A stretch of 64,000 nt of DNA. Origin: Apophysomyces variabilis (Eukaryota; Mucoromycota; Mucoromycetes; Mucorales; Mucoraceae). The position numbers and the translations under genes were made by a program. The DNA is taken from assembly GCA_002749535.1 (NCBI GenBank), contig MZZL01000380.1, positions 975,041-1,039,040 on the forward strand, read 5' to 3'. The notes under the pieces are model-generated. The model saw only the letters and a program-made list of their open reading frames with translations, ran no database searches and was not told where the DNA came from. Shown here piece after piece: positions 48,733-60,987 of the stretch (the stretch's first letter is position 1; each line of letters starts with the position of its first letter).

Positions 48733-50504
48733 TCTTGAAGACTTTATTGATGGAAAAATGGAAACTAATATTTTTTTATTAATCATAGTAAACGAAGAGA
48801 TTCGTACTTTGCCAAATAAAAAAAGATTGCAAACAGCAACTAAGAGAACAAGTGATGAATTTGTGGCGGTCGATAAGTCGAACGAGCTACACGGGACCAA
48901 CATCAATGCGTGAGGAGAATTGGGCATGAATAAATAGGAACAGAGAATAAGTGCTGCATTTGCATGAGTCTGAGTTGCGTAACAAATTTAAGGTCGAGAT
49001 TCCCTTCGATGCACTTTTAAACAAGATAACCTATGATGGCTTTCACGTGCGTTTCTATATAGAGAGAAACCATTTCCTGTCTTCCGTTCACCATTTCTAT
49101 GATTATATATCACTTTTGCGGGCTGTCTGAATTGTAAGATTTGCGAGGATTAACTGTTCATTTAGCGAATTGTTTGAATAGTAATCTAAACCTTTAATAT
49201 TTCAAGCTTTCGATAAAAATGTCAAAGTTAGAAACCAGGCTCATGGAAGGAGCAGTCTTACAGATGCCTGAAATTAGAGAAGATTACTTAGTATAGGAAG
49301 AATCGCCCGGATCACCCGGACCGCCAGACCTTTTTATGATTTGAAATACGTCATGGATTCCCTAAGCACAGCGTCGCCAATAAAAAACGAAATTACAGAT
49401 ACTGGTTATCGTTTCTACTGCAACGTTCATCTTGCAAACCGTGTCTGCAATTTATATCATCAGAACTCTCTTTAGACACCAACACCAATCGCCTAACGTG
49501 GAAAAAGCAGCAAAGGAAGCAGCATAATTTCTCCCAAACAGTAAGCGTGGTTGATGTTACTGAACAGCACGTCAATTGTCCGAATACTTTCGAACGCTTT
49601 CTTTCATACGGACTCTGACGCGCTTAAGTCTCCTTTGCGTATTTTCGAGGTTTCAACTGGTATATGAAACGTAGCACCAACCTTGACGAAGTGAACAAGC
49701 GAAACACAAGAATGCTAAAGTATGCCACATGGAAAACTCCGTATATCTACGGTCTGCTATGTCAACACCTGAGTGTTCTGAATATCTGGAACTGTCCAGT
49801 GTCATGGATCGAGATATCAATTTTTTTAGGGATCTCGTTTTCGAGGGAAAAGTTCCATGAACCCTCTTTTAGACAGAAATACTCTGCTATCCGCCAGTTG
49901 CTTACTGTCAGAACGAAATATTAGCCCGGCAAAACTTATGCTTGCTAACCAAACGTGTTCGGCACGTGTACGACCTGGAACGGCCTGGAACGGCAATGTA
50001 CCCCAAGCTTCAGTAGTTTTTGTTCCAGTAGTGGCAATCATTTCTTCTGTTGCTGATGACCAAAAGTGAACCTAAGCTCAGCAAACCTCTTAGAAGAAGC
50101 TTACATAACAGGTAAGAATTAAATCAATTCATTTGATATTGAGTGATTTGCCAAGATTTTGTGTATATATTTCCAAAAATGCTAGGATTTACCATTGATA
50201 GATAAAAGGATGCAGAATAGATTTAATGCATACTGTCATTGTTATTCATCTTGTTTCGTTCTTTCGCATACTGCAAAGCTTAGACACGTTGTTACTAGCG
50301 TGGTTGTTTTGTGCTCATCGGAGAAAAGAGTCCCTGTAACTCTAAATTCTCCAAATTCGTGTGATGACCGGTGAATGAAAAGGAGAGGTTATGGTTTTAA
50401 GTTTTATTCCAAGTATCTGGCTCAGCCATAAACTAGACATCTATGATACATTCATTACTAGAATTTTTTTGTTATGAGAAAAAAAAAGAATTAAGCTATT
50501 ATAT
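48733..50504. other. Gene-poor region RPL26 to MHYT gene
   Basis: No confident gene. Around 49680-50010 a plus-strand frame (MENSVYLRSAMSTPECSEYL and onward) and an overlapping minus-strand frame both look partly protein-like (see findings). The rest is AT-rich with nothing recognised. Confidence 0.45.
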
Positions 50505-53264
50505 CTAATGGCGATTTAATGAGTGCTGATTGGCGTGTAAGATGTTGTCAATAAGTCTGTCAAACCATTGAAAGCGCTCGCGAGTTGGTAGAATGTTAAG
50601 AAGGACAGGTAATTCGATAGAAGTGGAACCGGCTCTTGTAGATGATGAGGCAGAAGACGAAGATAAGGATGCTGGCTTAGACTGCTCTTTAAAGGCGTTG
50701 ATTTCTAAGGAAGGAAAAGGAAAACGCGGCTTCTTAGAGCGTGGAGGCGGTGGTAGCGATGGTAATCCCGGGGATTGAATCGGCTGCTCGGGTTGTTGTT
50801 GCTGCTGTCGTTCTTTGATTATTTCCTTTTCCTCGTGAACTAATTGATAAACACGCTGCTGGTCCAAATAGGCTGATGCATTGTGGTTGCGATAGTTATC
50901 CACTGCTTGATCGGTGATGTAGCAAACGAGAGATCGAAAGATTTGGATGGGTAAACATTTAAGGGGTTCTGATGCTTTCTGATTAATGGCGTTTGTCGTA
51001 CCGGGGATAGTAAATCGGGCTTGGAATAATATAAGTTGACAAGGGCCAGGTTGGAGTACAAACGCTGGTACATCAATGACCTCGCCGACCAGCTTTGCCG
51101 CGTTACCTAGGGCTAGACCAAACGTGGACAAATTGAGAAGTTTCTGTGCCGCATCTTCAAACGCCCGGGCGAAGCGAAGGAGGCCCTTGCCGTCTGCACT
51201 ACGAGGGAACTGGAAATGGGTTCCGAGCGATGCGATCGTGGAAAGCAGTTGGCCTTGAAGGCTAAGAACACAATGTTTTTCGTCGGGGTCTAATCGTGTC
51301 AACTTGTTGCTCCCTTTGTTATTATCCTCGTAAGCGAGTCCGATCAAAGGGAGTGAATAAGGTTGCGCTTTATCAACAAGGATCTGTGCGCCCGAAGCAG
51401 CGGCCTCATCAACCACAATGAAGAGACCAACATATACGCTTGATACTAGATCCGATGGCAGGAATCTCTTTGAAAAAGGTGAGTCGACGTAGGACTGCAT
51501 ATCACGGAAATGACTGAGCATAGTCTCTGCGGGGATCTGCAGCTTCATACCCATTGTTTTGGCTATAAAATGAGGTTCTGCAAAACGAAAACCTTGGGAG
51601 AGCAATCGAACGAGATCTTTGTTATTTTCCAGCTTACGAACGAGAAATACGTGGCGATCCTCAGTATTTTCCATCAGCTCGCTTGCCATGGGACGAAAAT
51701 CGTGCGGATTGTCCTCCATGGTTATTGCTGTCATGGTACGTACCGATGCTGATTCGTCCTTCTTAGCCCAAAAATGGTGTGTCGAAGACATAAGACGGGA
51801 TGCTGCTAGTTGCGGTCTGGCTAATGAAATGCGATACGACTTTTTGATGGTGTGTGTGCGGACAACCTTATCAAAAAGGATGCCCATCTCTCCTAAACAA
51901 CCTAAGCGCAGCTCATTGGCGAGCTCTGTGGCAGCGTCTATGTATCGTTTTTCTCTTTCGTCGGTGGGTTCTACGAACTTGGTCTGCGACCGCCATCGTC
52001 GCGTGGTTTCAAAGAGTCCGATAAACAATGGATGGCTGACAGAAAATTCTTCCTAAAGGCTAAATCGTTTAGCGCACAAGGGTAACAAGGAACCTTAAAA
52101 TAATTTACCTCTGTAGCACTGTGTAGAATCTCTTTGGTAGGCACCGTTCCGTCAACTCGGACGAGGATTTTGCCGGTCGGGTCGAAAAAGACGACATCCA
52201 AGATCAACCGTCTTGTTCGCTCTGTTGTGGGCAGGCTCGACTTCTGGCTGACGTATCCCTTTGCACTGACGTAGAGAAGCAGGATACAGGCGAGGACAAC
52301 GATGGCGGAAATAATGCCAATTAAAGCGGCAGTTCTCAGTGCAGGTGTTGGTGGTAAACTCGCATTTGGTTTATAATACTCTGTTCCTACCATGGCTGTG
52401 TAATGCATACCTAGAGCTGTTGTTCAGTTACCAAAAATTGATAAAGGTGCTGCGTACCACAAACGGCAACGGCCATCAACATAGCACAACCGAGGCGCTT
52501 ATACCATTGGTTCATCCATTGCTCACGTAACTTGAAGAAGATGAACAAGGCCGCGGTCACGGCACTGCATGCAATAATGACGGCTGCGACTACATAAGCG
52601 ATCCGGTACCTTATTTCGAAATAGCAGATAGCCATCTGACCTAGACATAATTTTGCAATTAAGTTGGTAAAACAATTTTTTATAAAGTAAATAATGCTTA
52701 CCGAGATAATGCATAGTAGCAATGCCAAGCTATATTAAGTGGGGTAGATGATTTGTTAGGACAGAACAAATGGGGTACAAACTATTAAATGCTTACCCCG
52801 GCGATAATTCCACTTGGCAGAATACGAATGACTCGTGCTTCCTCGGTCACTCCAACAAATGCAAAAGCAATGAACATGCAAGAAATAGCAACGATCAAGC
52901 TAGCAAAGGTGTATCCAGCACCGTATGCCAGTTGGTACCAATCTTCTCCAAATATGATTGTCAGACTGTTGTTGCCAATAAAGTGCATCGACCAGATACC
53001 GATGCCACCCATGGAGAATGCAGAGGCCGTTAACAAAAACCTGACGAAAAACGTTTTGAATATTTAATATGTGGATCAAGGAAAAAGGTTGTTGAGATTT
53101 CGTCTTCTTCCGTGGTCTCACCAGTTGTATAGACCTTGCATATGGGTTCGTCTCGTCATTAGCTCAAGTGTCGTTTGTGCGCCTATCACCGAAATGATGT
53201 AGCTGAGGAAGATGATACCGCCGTTGAAACTCTGTGTTGCTTGTTCATTGTAATCTGTTGGCAT
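50505..53264 (-). CDS. MHYT-domain membrane sensor-like protein
   Basis: MHYT domains are multi-pass membrane modules with repeated Met-His-Tyr-Thr-like motifs, described as putative sensors of O2, CO or NO through bound metal. Minus-strand exons: 53264-53122, 53040-52797, 52729-52702, 52640-52458, 52410-52109 and 52052-50505 (815 residues). The first 270 residues contain about seven hydrophobic segments and three motifs: WSMHFIG, TMHYLG and GMHYTAMVG. The second motif is on a 28-bp exon. The remaining 540 residues are soluble, with no recognised domain: DVVFFDPTGKILVRVDGTVP, a helical middle part and a Gln/Pro/Ser-rich tail. In bacteria MHYT modules are joined to GGDEF/EAL or kinase domains; nothing similar is seen here. 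The output function is unknown. Confidence 0.83.
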
Positions 53265-56200
53265 AATAATAGTAGAAATGGGAAGAAGAAAGAGGAAAAG
53301 CAAAGGCGCACGCACGAGGAGGAAAATTCAAATTGATGCGCTGTCCGGGCGGTAGAGAAAGAAATTACGTGAATCAAGTTCGGTATATGGGATCGGAGCC
53401 AAAGCCTATCTATCTAACCCTTTTTTTCCAAAGCTCCGGATATAGAGCCGCTTAATATAGATGGAAAAAGATACAAAATATCAAGAAATGGCTGACGGGA
53501 ACAACAGCCGATAGTTCCGGGAATGAAGAATACGTTGACACGAAATAAACGAAAGGCCAATGATGAAAACTACATGTTGTTCTATGGTTAATAATCGTTC
53601 GATTTTACTGTGCTTACCTCATGACTTTAGTTATTCGTGGTACATAGTTTGTACAACAGTCATTCTTTTGTTTACGGAACACTAATAGTTAAGTAGCTCT
53701 CAATGGACGACAATTCTCCCCAGAAGCATGATTTAGAGAGGCGTTTTGGTAGATCACAAATAAGATTGCAGTCTGGAAAACAATCCAAAAATAAAGTCCT
53801 GTGATCGGCTTGATGTTATGATTGCACAACGTTGACCAGTAACTCGGTCTGTTAATAAAGAGATGTTACGAAGCATAAGCTGAACTTTCCTTTCTATGTG
53901 AAACGCCAAATCTAATCCTGAAGCTTAACAAAAAAAAAAAGGAAGCAAATATCACAAAGGCACCAAAACTTGATCGGAGAGATAACCAGTGAAACAGGCG
54001 AACTAGCACATGCAACACTCTTTTCGTAGGACAGCTTCATGAGTAAATGTTATATATATCATCTACTATCAAAATTACGAAAAGACATACATGTTTTGTT
54101 TATATTTTCTTTGTTCCTATTTCGCCATTTGTTTGTTAAACTGAATGGTGCTGGTAAGTTTACCATTTTTTTTCTTGATACATTGACATATTTTATTCTC
54201 AGCTAACCTTAAATGTCATCTTGATATGCACAGTCCAAAACCCATATGCACTCTGTTAATTGAGTGCAGCTGGGAAAGCGATAGACTTGAACGCCCTCAC
54301 TTAAAACTCAGCTTACGATCTCTTTCTTTTTTTGCTTTCTTTCATTTGAACATCCCCATCGTGTTTCTCCACAAGTCCGAATAACTGGTCCAGACCAACG
54401 TGCATGTATTTCATTCATTATGTTACATGGGGTTTCATTACAAGTGAAACAGCTTTGGATACGCTTTTACTGAAACGAAAAGAGAGTTTGCTTTCTTAGA
54501 TTAGGAAAAAAAAGCTTGGGAATGTGCAGCATTGACCTTACTTCGTTTGAATAATCAGCGCGTGACAGTTCCTTTTTATCTTCTTTTTTGATTCGTAATG
54601 GATAGTATGATAATGACTACTCCCATTTGATCATTTTCTTTGAAGAAATGCACCAATGAGCGCCCTTTTCCTCATTTCAGCAAGGAACAATGCTAGTGAA
54701 TTTATTGTATAGCCATAATCGATACCAGGCGTCTAAATGTATGTAAAAAGAACAGCCATACCATGTTCAGATGTCGGATACAATCCAGCTCTACCCAAAG
54801 TCAAATGTCAACTACTTTTCAACGAGTCAAGGCTAGCATTGGTCCCGCAAAAGTAGGTTCCCTGCATAAGAATACCCTTTCCAAAGTTGCAAAACTGGGA
54901 TTTTCCCTGACCAACAACAAGTTTTATAAGCCACAACGTCGTGAACTATGGCTTGGAGAACAAACTATTTTTGGACGAAAAGCTTTTTTCTTACTATTTC
55001 GCACTCGTAACTTCTTTTTGTCATAACCATTTTATGTTTCAGTCATGCAGAAACTGTAAACGTGTCGTTTAAGTTGAAAATTTGCACGGTCAGATTAATA
55101 TTGCGCTCCGAAAATGGACTAGATCGCGAAATATGTTGCATGAATGATAATCACAGAGAGATCTGATGCGTCTAGACTACCTTTTACTCTTCTAAGCGGC
55201 GTCTGCACCAGACTATACTTTGTTCCTGGAATTCTACTATCAAACTAAAAAGAAGTTTTACCAAGCCTTAAACTATGTATGCCAAGTTTGAATACTTGAA
55301 ACTGCTTGATATCCTTGACATTCACGCAAATTGGTAACGGTTTATACTTTAACAAAGAGCAATTATTGTTCCCACGAGTCCGGAATTGCAGTTACATCAT
55401 CCTAATGGACGAATTTTAGTAAGTATTACCGACTAAAACAGCTGACCTAACATAGAAAAAAATTGCAGAGAGCAAACTGGGTTTGACTTGTTGCCCTGCC
55501 CCTTTGCTAGAAACTTAATCTTATGACCAGGAAGTCAACAGGCACTCACCATGTCGTGCACGTGCAGCAGTCAACTTACTTGGTTTCTGTTTCGCGGACT
55601 TGTAATGATGCAGCCTTATCCCGTAAAATAAGCGGTTTCATATCTTCTCACGGCGATCTCACCAGTGGACAAGATGCTATTTGATCTCCTCTTTGAATCA
55701 CATGAGGTTGGATGCTAGAGCAGGGCTGGCCAACTACGAGATTTCGTATAGGCAGCACTATGTTAACTCGGAGCGTAGCAAGAAATCAACGAAGCGCCAC
55801 ATCCTTAGATTTTCGCACAAAAAGCAAAATTAATCCATTCATGTCAATAAATTATCGACGGTACATTGGGTAAAGGCTTGAATTTGATGCACAGACTCTG
55901 GTCGTGTTGCCATTTCGGCCTCTATTTGGTCTGGAGACGAAACAAATAAGAATATACAGCAAATGATGGAACGACTCGCTTCTGCTGCATGGCCCAAAAT
56001 AACGGAGTCAACTGTCCAATCGTTCAGTCTGGTGCAGATCTTGATTGTGGCTCTCCTTCTCTAAGTAAGCAAAGCCTGCAAGAGCGGAGATTGAGGTCCG
56101 TGCTGCTGCCGCCCGCGGCAGGTCTGATAAAAGTACGGAACACGGACAAAATACCATCCACAACTCATGCATGCGCTTATCGTCGGCTGAAAAGGCTACT

Positions 56201-57494
56201 TGGAGGGATGAAGTAAACCATGCATAAAACTTCCTTTATTTGGCTTGATCATAGCTTGGATCTACAAGACCATTCAGAATAACCTTGGCTTCGCCCATGT
56301 CGTGTCGATGTGCCCTTCTTGTATGTCTTTATGGCTATATTTTAGTAACGTGATATTTCATCTGTTTCTCCCACCAACCTTACCTGTGAGATAGTGTAGA
56401 TAAGGTGTATATGATTTGACCCGTGTAACATATTCCTACGACTAGTAATCGCTTGGGATTTCTGTCCCAGTTACCCTTTTATCACAAGATAAATTTCTGG
56501 TTCGCACACGGATATCCTTCAATGTACTTAGATGAACGACTGTCAGACTTTCAATTGCTGCACAATGCCATTGATATGCCGTCCATATGAAGAAAATAAA
56601 CGTTTTGAAACCAGCAGCTTTGCTTTTCCAGCTACAGACAGAAATAATCTCACTGAACGACCCAATTTGGACAACAGCCCGACGATATGCATGGCTGTCC
56701 CATACAGATACCTACAGGTGGAAATAAAAGAAAAAGCTCTGATGTTCTGGCACAGCGGTCTGGAGTGTATTGGAACTCTTTTCTGTTTGCTCTTTTGTTA
56801 AAAAAGAGAAAGACAACCATTGCTAAAGCGTTCAGCATGGCCGTTTTAACGATTGAAAGTTTGCTTTCGTATGACCTGTTCGTACTAAGGGGATTGGGTG
56901 TTTCGAACAACAACATCCAATATGTTTTTTTATTTCGAACTGTAATAAGGGCCTAACCTATATAAAACCTTCAAAATTCAAAATGATCATTAACATTAGT
57001 GTTTACAAAGAATTTGAGAAGCCAACGGCTAGAGAGTCAAAGGGAAGTTGTCTCTTTCTGTCGAATCAGCTTGCATTATTAAAACCAATGAAAGGTTTAT
57101 ATAATACACTATTTTTTTTTCGTGTAAACGGATGGTATATCAAATTGAGACACAATCTTCAGTTAAGATAGGAAGAAACATGCCTTAGACTAGCATGTAT
57201 TATTCTATAATGCATATTCTTACTCTTTGGCTGATGCTGTCTTACTATGGATTCAAAAAATGTTTAGAGCAACGTAAAGTTGATCTAATAACAATTCAGC
57301 AAGGAAATGCAACGTTAAGAAAAGAAAAAAAGCAGTGGCAGCACATCTGCACACACCTGCGGTGTCCAAAATAACAAGTGTAGACATTGTTGTGTCCGAA
57401 GATTCCGTTGTGTTCATTTTTCTTCCGGCATGTCATTCCGCTTAGCAACAGCATTCCGATCATTAGCTATAACTCACACCGAACGGTTAACATC
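53265..57494. other. Long gene-poor region
   Basis: About 4.2 kb without a confident gene. Items seen: a lone 87-codon frame at 54763-55026; a hAT-terminus-like CAGGGCTGGCCAACTA at about 55722, with GC-richer, partly coding-like sequence to about 56210; and assorted short frames to 57170. No tRNA, rRNA or paired terminal repeats were found. Confidence 0.45.
54763..55026 (+). CDS. Possible small basic protein, unassigned
   Basis: An 87-codon ATG frame, or 73 codons from the second Met. The N-terminus is basic, Ser/Thr-rich and nearly free of acidic residues (MSTTFQRVKASIGPAKVGSL), resembling a mitochondrial targeting sequence. No family recognised. It could be one exon of a larger gene or chance. 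Confidence 0.25.
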   Translation: MFRCRIQSSSTQSQMSTTFQRVKASIGPAKVGSLHKNTLSKVAKLGFSLTNNKFYKPQRRELWLGEQTIFGRKAFFLLFRTRNFFLS

Positions 57495-57566
57495 ATGCAT
57501 GGCAAGTATCAAATATCCTTATTTATGCCTCTTATTGAAGTTATATGCTTTGAATAGCGGATTCAG

Positions 57567-57860
57567 TTGCGAAGCCTAGCGCATTGGGGGACATTAAGGA
57601 ACCAAGAGAGCAATCAACGATCATCATTTCGACAGGGCGACTGGATCTGCCCTAATTGCTCATTTCACAACTATGGATACCGAACTTCCTGTGTGGAATG
57701 CTCAAAACCAGTAGTTAGAAAAGTTTTATTAGGCGACTGGATCTGCGACAAATGTCAGTTTTACAACTACTCAAACCGCTTAAGTTGCAAAGGCTGTAAC
57801 ACATTGAAACCCTCACCATCCGAAATTGCAGCGAGGAGGTCGGCAGGCCGACAAAGTTAG
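57567..57860 (+). CDS. RanBP2-type zinc-finger protein (5' end uncertain)
   Basis: Two RanBP2/NZF-type zinc fingers in tandem: GDWICPNCSFHNYGYRTSCV plus ECSKP, and GDWICDKCQFYNYSNRLSCK plus GCNTLKP. Each keeps the CxxC...CxxC ligands and the conserved W. The GDW and N-x-x-R pattern resembles fingers that bind single-stranded RNA (ZRANB2-like) rather than ubiquitin. The frame lacks an ATG; the coordinates give the open stretch with coding character. A possible first exon is ATGCATG at 57495-57501, followed by a GC donor (GCAAGT) spliced to CTAG|CG near 57579. The gene is tail-to-tail with the PEBP gene, stop codons 55 bp apart. Confidence 0.65.
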   Translation: MRSLAHWGTLRNQESNQRSSFRQGDWICPNCSFHNYGYRTSCVECSKPVVRKVLLGDWICDKCQFYNYSNRLSCKGCNTLKPSPSEIAARRSAGRQS

Positions 57861-57915
57861 GGACAACAAAAATAGAAGATAAAAAAAAATAAACGCGACA
57901 AAAAAAGACGAATTG

Positions 57916-58819
57916 TTAGTGCATGCTCATGCTATGCAAGCTATGGTACCACATTGAACCATGCGCCTTGCGATATTCGCCTTCATAACCATCTTGATGC
58001 TCAATCAGCATGTATGAAGCGGCAATGGGTGTCAAATTGTTGGTTTGGACGAACTCGGTGATGTTAAAGAATGCCCGATTCAAGCTGGGTTTCTCAAGCA
58101 CAGGAAGCATAACTTGATTTTTTTGTGGTTGTTCGTATAATACGAATACGTAGCGATGTTTGCCGGTTCCTGCAGGTGGAGTGGGCCCATGATAAGGTGT
58201 ATACTGATGGATCGTGGAGTTGTCCTTAAAGGAGGTAGCAGGCTTGAGACCTTAGGATAAGCGACAGGGAAAAAGGGTAGATAGATGAGTACGATCTCAG
58301 ATCATATAAAAGACATCTTATTTACGCTTTCCCTCTTACCATCCACATTGATAGCAATCCAATGACGCACAAGAGGAACTTCTGCATCCGCATCAAACTA
58401 CAAAACGGAAAAAAAACATAAGTACCTACATACGCGTTGTGCCAATGCCTTCTTCTTCTTCTTCTTCTCTCCTTACCAAGACCATAGTGTATTCTGCATC
58501 GGCTGAAGTGTTTCTGAACCATATATGTGGCGACTCAACGACTTCTTCAGGAAGAAGCTCTGCTCCCAAATCGATCTGGCGGTCCACATGGTAGGTAATT
58601 TTCATTTCGGTTTTAGGGTCAAATTCAGGAATCACTATAACTGGCATAAGCACATACCGACAGCATGGAAGAAAAAGAAAAAAAACACTAACCATCGGGC
58701 ATAATGTGTGCTTTTATCAAGTTATTCTTGATTGCTTTTGCTCTGGTTGGCGATAGAGCGCTTTGAGCAGTGCCAAGGCAAAGAAGAACTACAAATAAGA
58801 CAGAGTACAACTGGATCAT
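57916..58819 (-). CDS. Secreted phosphatidylethanolamine-binding protein (PEBP) family
   Basis: PEBP-family proteins bind anionic ligands or phospholipid heads and often act as inhibitors or signalling modulators. Minus-strand exons 58819-58693, 58640-58477, 58397-58340 and 58250-57916 encode 227 residues. A clear signal peptide (MIQLYSVLFVVLLCLGTAQS) is followed by AHIMPDVIVIPEFDPKTEMK. The PEBP core contains SPHIWFRNTSADAEYTMVLF, FDADAEVPLVRHWIAINVDG (ligand-site DxD and RHW) and YHGPTPPAGTGKHRYVFVLY (the GP...P..GxHRY signature). These place it firmly in the family. It is secretory, unlike the cytosolic yeast member Tfs1. Natural ligand unknown. Confidence 0.9.
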
Positions 58820-59317
58820 TTGCAAAAACGGACAAGAAAGACGCAAAGATCTTCAAATGTATATCTTCCGGACGGTTATATGTTTATGGAGATCCAACAG
58901 TCACCGATATGGATTGTGCATAGGCATTCATGTTCATTGTGGGTCATATCCCAAATGGCCTGGGCCAAATTTCAACTTTTCGCTATTGGCTGGATGCTAC
59001 AAAAACAAAATCTCGTATTCTTTATATAACAAGCATTGCTAGCATCTGCATGCTTTTCTATAAATGCTGCAAAATCTTGCTGTGATCAATAAAGACAGAT
59101 ATTTCGCGCTGATTCATAGGATTGGATATACTAATGGCGCATATTTATATCCTTTTTAGCGAACACTTGACCCCTTGGATGGACGCAAAATGTATTTAAG
59201 ATAGCGTAAAGGATCATTCAATAAACAATATTACATCTGAATTACAAAGTATATGTTGAATATATGTAGATATATGTATAAAAGAAAAAATAGATTTCCA
59301 TTAAATATTAATAAGTT
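58820..59317. other. Intergenic region
   Basis: Holds the PEBP promoter and the 3' flank of the hydrolase gene. AT-rich, nothing else recognised. Confidence 0.5.
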
Positions 59318-60919
59318 TTATCGCATCTTAGCGGATACTTTTCGTCGTTCGGCAATACCACGCAATGTCCATTCCATGACACCTTCTTTCCATACCAGAT
59401 CGTGCCCCTCGCCATCCAATATCTTTAGACGGACATCGTGTAAACTATTTGCAAATGTATCGATCGCTCGTTGTGGAATCAGGCCATCTTTATCACCCCA
59501 AACGGCTGATACAGCCATTCGAATGTCCCGGTAACTAAATCCAAAAGAGTGGTATTTTTCCAGAGCTACCAATACGTCGCCAAGCTGTCCAGCACTGTAG
59601 GGCTCAGCCATCCGAAGCTTGTTCATGGCTAGATACAACGACATGTGTCTGGGACGCACAACATGGCGTAATGGTCTGTGTGGTGGGAAATCCGTCGGAA
59701 GATCGATGGCATCCTGATCTAGCGAGGCTAACAGATCATCCTCCTCTTCAGTAAGCGTTGTCAGCGAACTTGCTGTGGTCATTTCAGAAAAGTTGGACTT
59801 TTTACTGCTACCACTGCTAGTGCTTGTATTACTTGTTCTAGGCGGGGATGCTTCGTTGTTATCCGATTCTGAAGGGCGCTCTTTGCTAGGCATACTGCGG
59901 TTGAACATCCACATGACATCCATAGCAAGGGAGATAGTCCGTGTTACCAGCGCTGCAGGCAGTCTGCGTGTCCACTTGAATGTTTTTGCTGCATGTGTAG
60001 ACACCCAGGGTGAGATCAGGAAGGTGGGACTGAAGACCCGTGAAGGGTATTTATGGACAATACTCAAGGCATAAACGGATCCGACCGATTGGCCAATCAG
60101 ACTAAACCGTTCTATCCCAAGATGATCTGCTAGTTGGATAACCACCTCTATATAGTTTTCGGTATATGAGTACTGGTTTGTTGTCGCTCTTTTCCTTTCT
60201 TTCTTTCTTTCTTTTTCCACAATGAATTTTTACCTGCCCATTCAAGTACGCTTAACTGTTGAACATCGCATTCCTCAGTTAACCCATATCTATGACACGG
60301 ATTACTGTGTAAGAACCAAAAGCTGTGTCTTCTCCTGTGTGCCTTCTAGCCCCGCCCCCTCCTCGTTATCGTCCTTCTTGTGAAAGTCCCCCCATCCCCT
60401 CTCCATATCTTTTTTTTTTTACCCTGGTCGTTCGGGCCAAATCATTCGTATGCCATAGCGTAAAGCCAGTTCTTCAAACACAACGCCTACAAGTCGCATA
60501 CAACCATGACCTCCAATAACGAAGGTAGGATGACCACCATTCAGTACACCATACTCTGCAAATCCAACTCGGTGCGATTTCAGCCGTCCGCCTGGTCTAC
60601 TCTTATATTGAAACGTCTGATGTAAACGAGGTTCGCGCAAAACATCGATGCGCGGTGCTGTACGACTTGTAGGCGACGCGGGTGGCCTAGGGACAAAGTC
60701 TGTTGAAGTTGGCGCTATGGTTATTGGATCTGTTGTTGGTATCGACGACGTGAATGACGGTCGAATGGGTGATGTTGGCGTGGATCTGCAATCCCAATCG
60801 GATTCTTGCGTTCTCAGATGGGGATTAATTAGTTTTTTCTTATCTCTTCGAGGCAGTGGTGTAGACACAGAGTTTTTGATTGGCTTTGGTGCGATGAGTA
60901 CATCGTGTGATTGGTTCAT
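59318..60919 (-). CDS. Alpha/beta-hydrolase fold protein
   Basis: Minus-strand exons 60919-60423, 60289-60234 and 60147-59318 give 460 residues. A disordered Ser/Pro/Thr-rich N-terminus (about 120 residues) precedes the fold: VGFAEYGVLNGGHPTFVIGG, HGCMRLVG (oxyanion region), RMIWPERPGYGLTEECDVQ, the nucleophile elbow GQSVGS, then AVWGDKDGLIPQRA (acid Asp) and LDGEGHDLVWKEG (His). A Ser-rich, acidic loop of about 80 residues is inserted in the lid region. No signal peptide or membrane segment is evident. The substrate is not predictable. ATG at 60919 was preferred over one at 61132, because the longer form would overlap the upstream F-box gene. A (CTTT)n tract lies in the second intron. Confidence 0.85.
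60194..60216 (+). repeat. (CTTT)n microsatellite in hydrolase intron
   Basis: About five CTTT units in the 60148-60233 intron (GAAA units on the coding strand). Confidence 0.8.
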
Positions 60920-60987
60920 TGTAAGTAAAGTTTTTTTTTTCTGTCGGCCGTAGTTGCCGAACAAAAAGGAGAGAAGTATCTTTTTAT

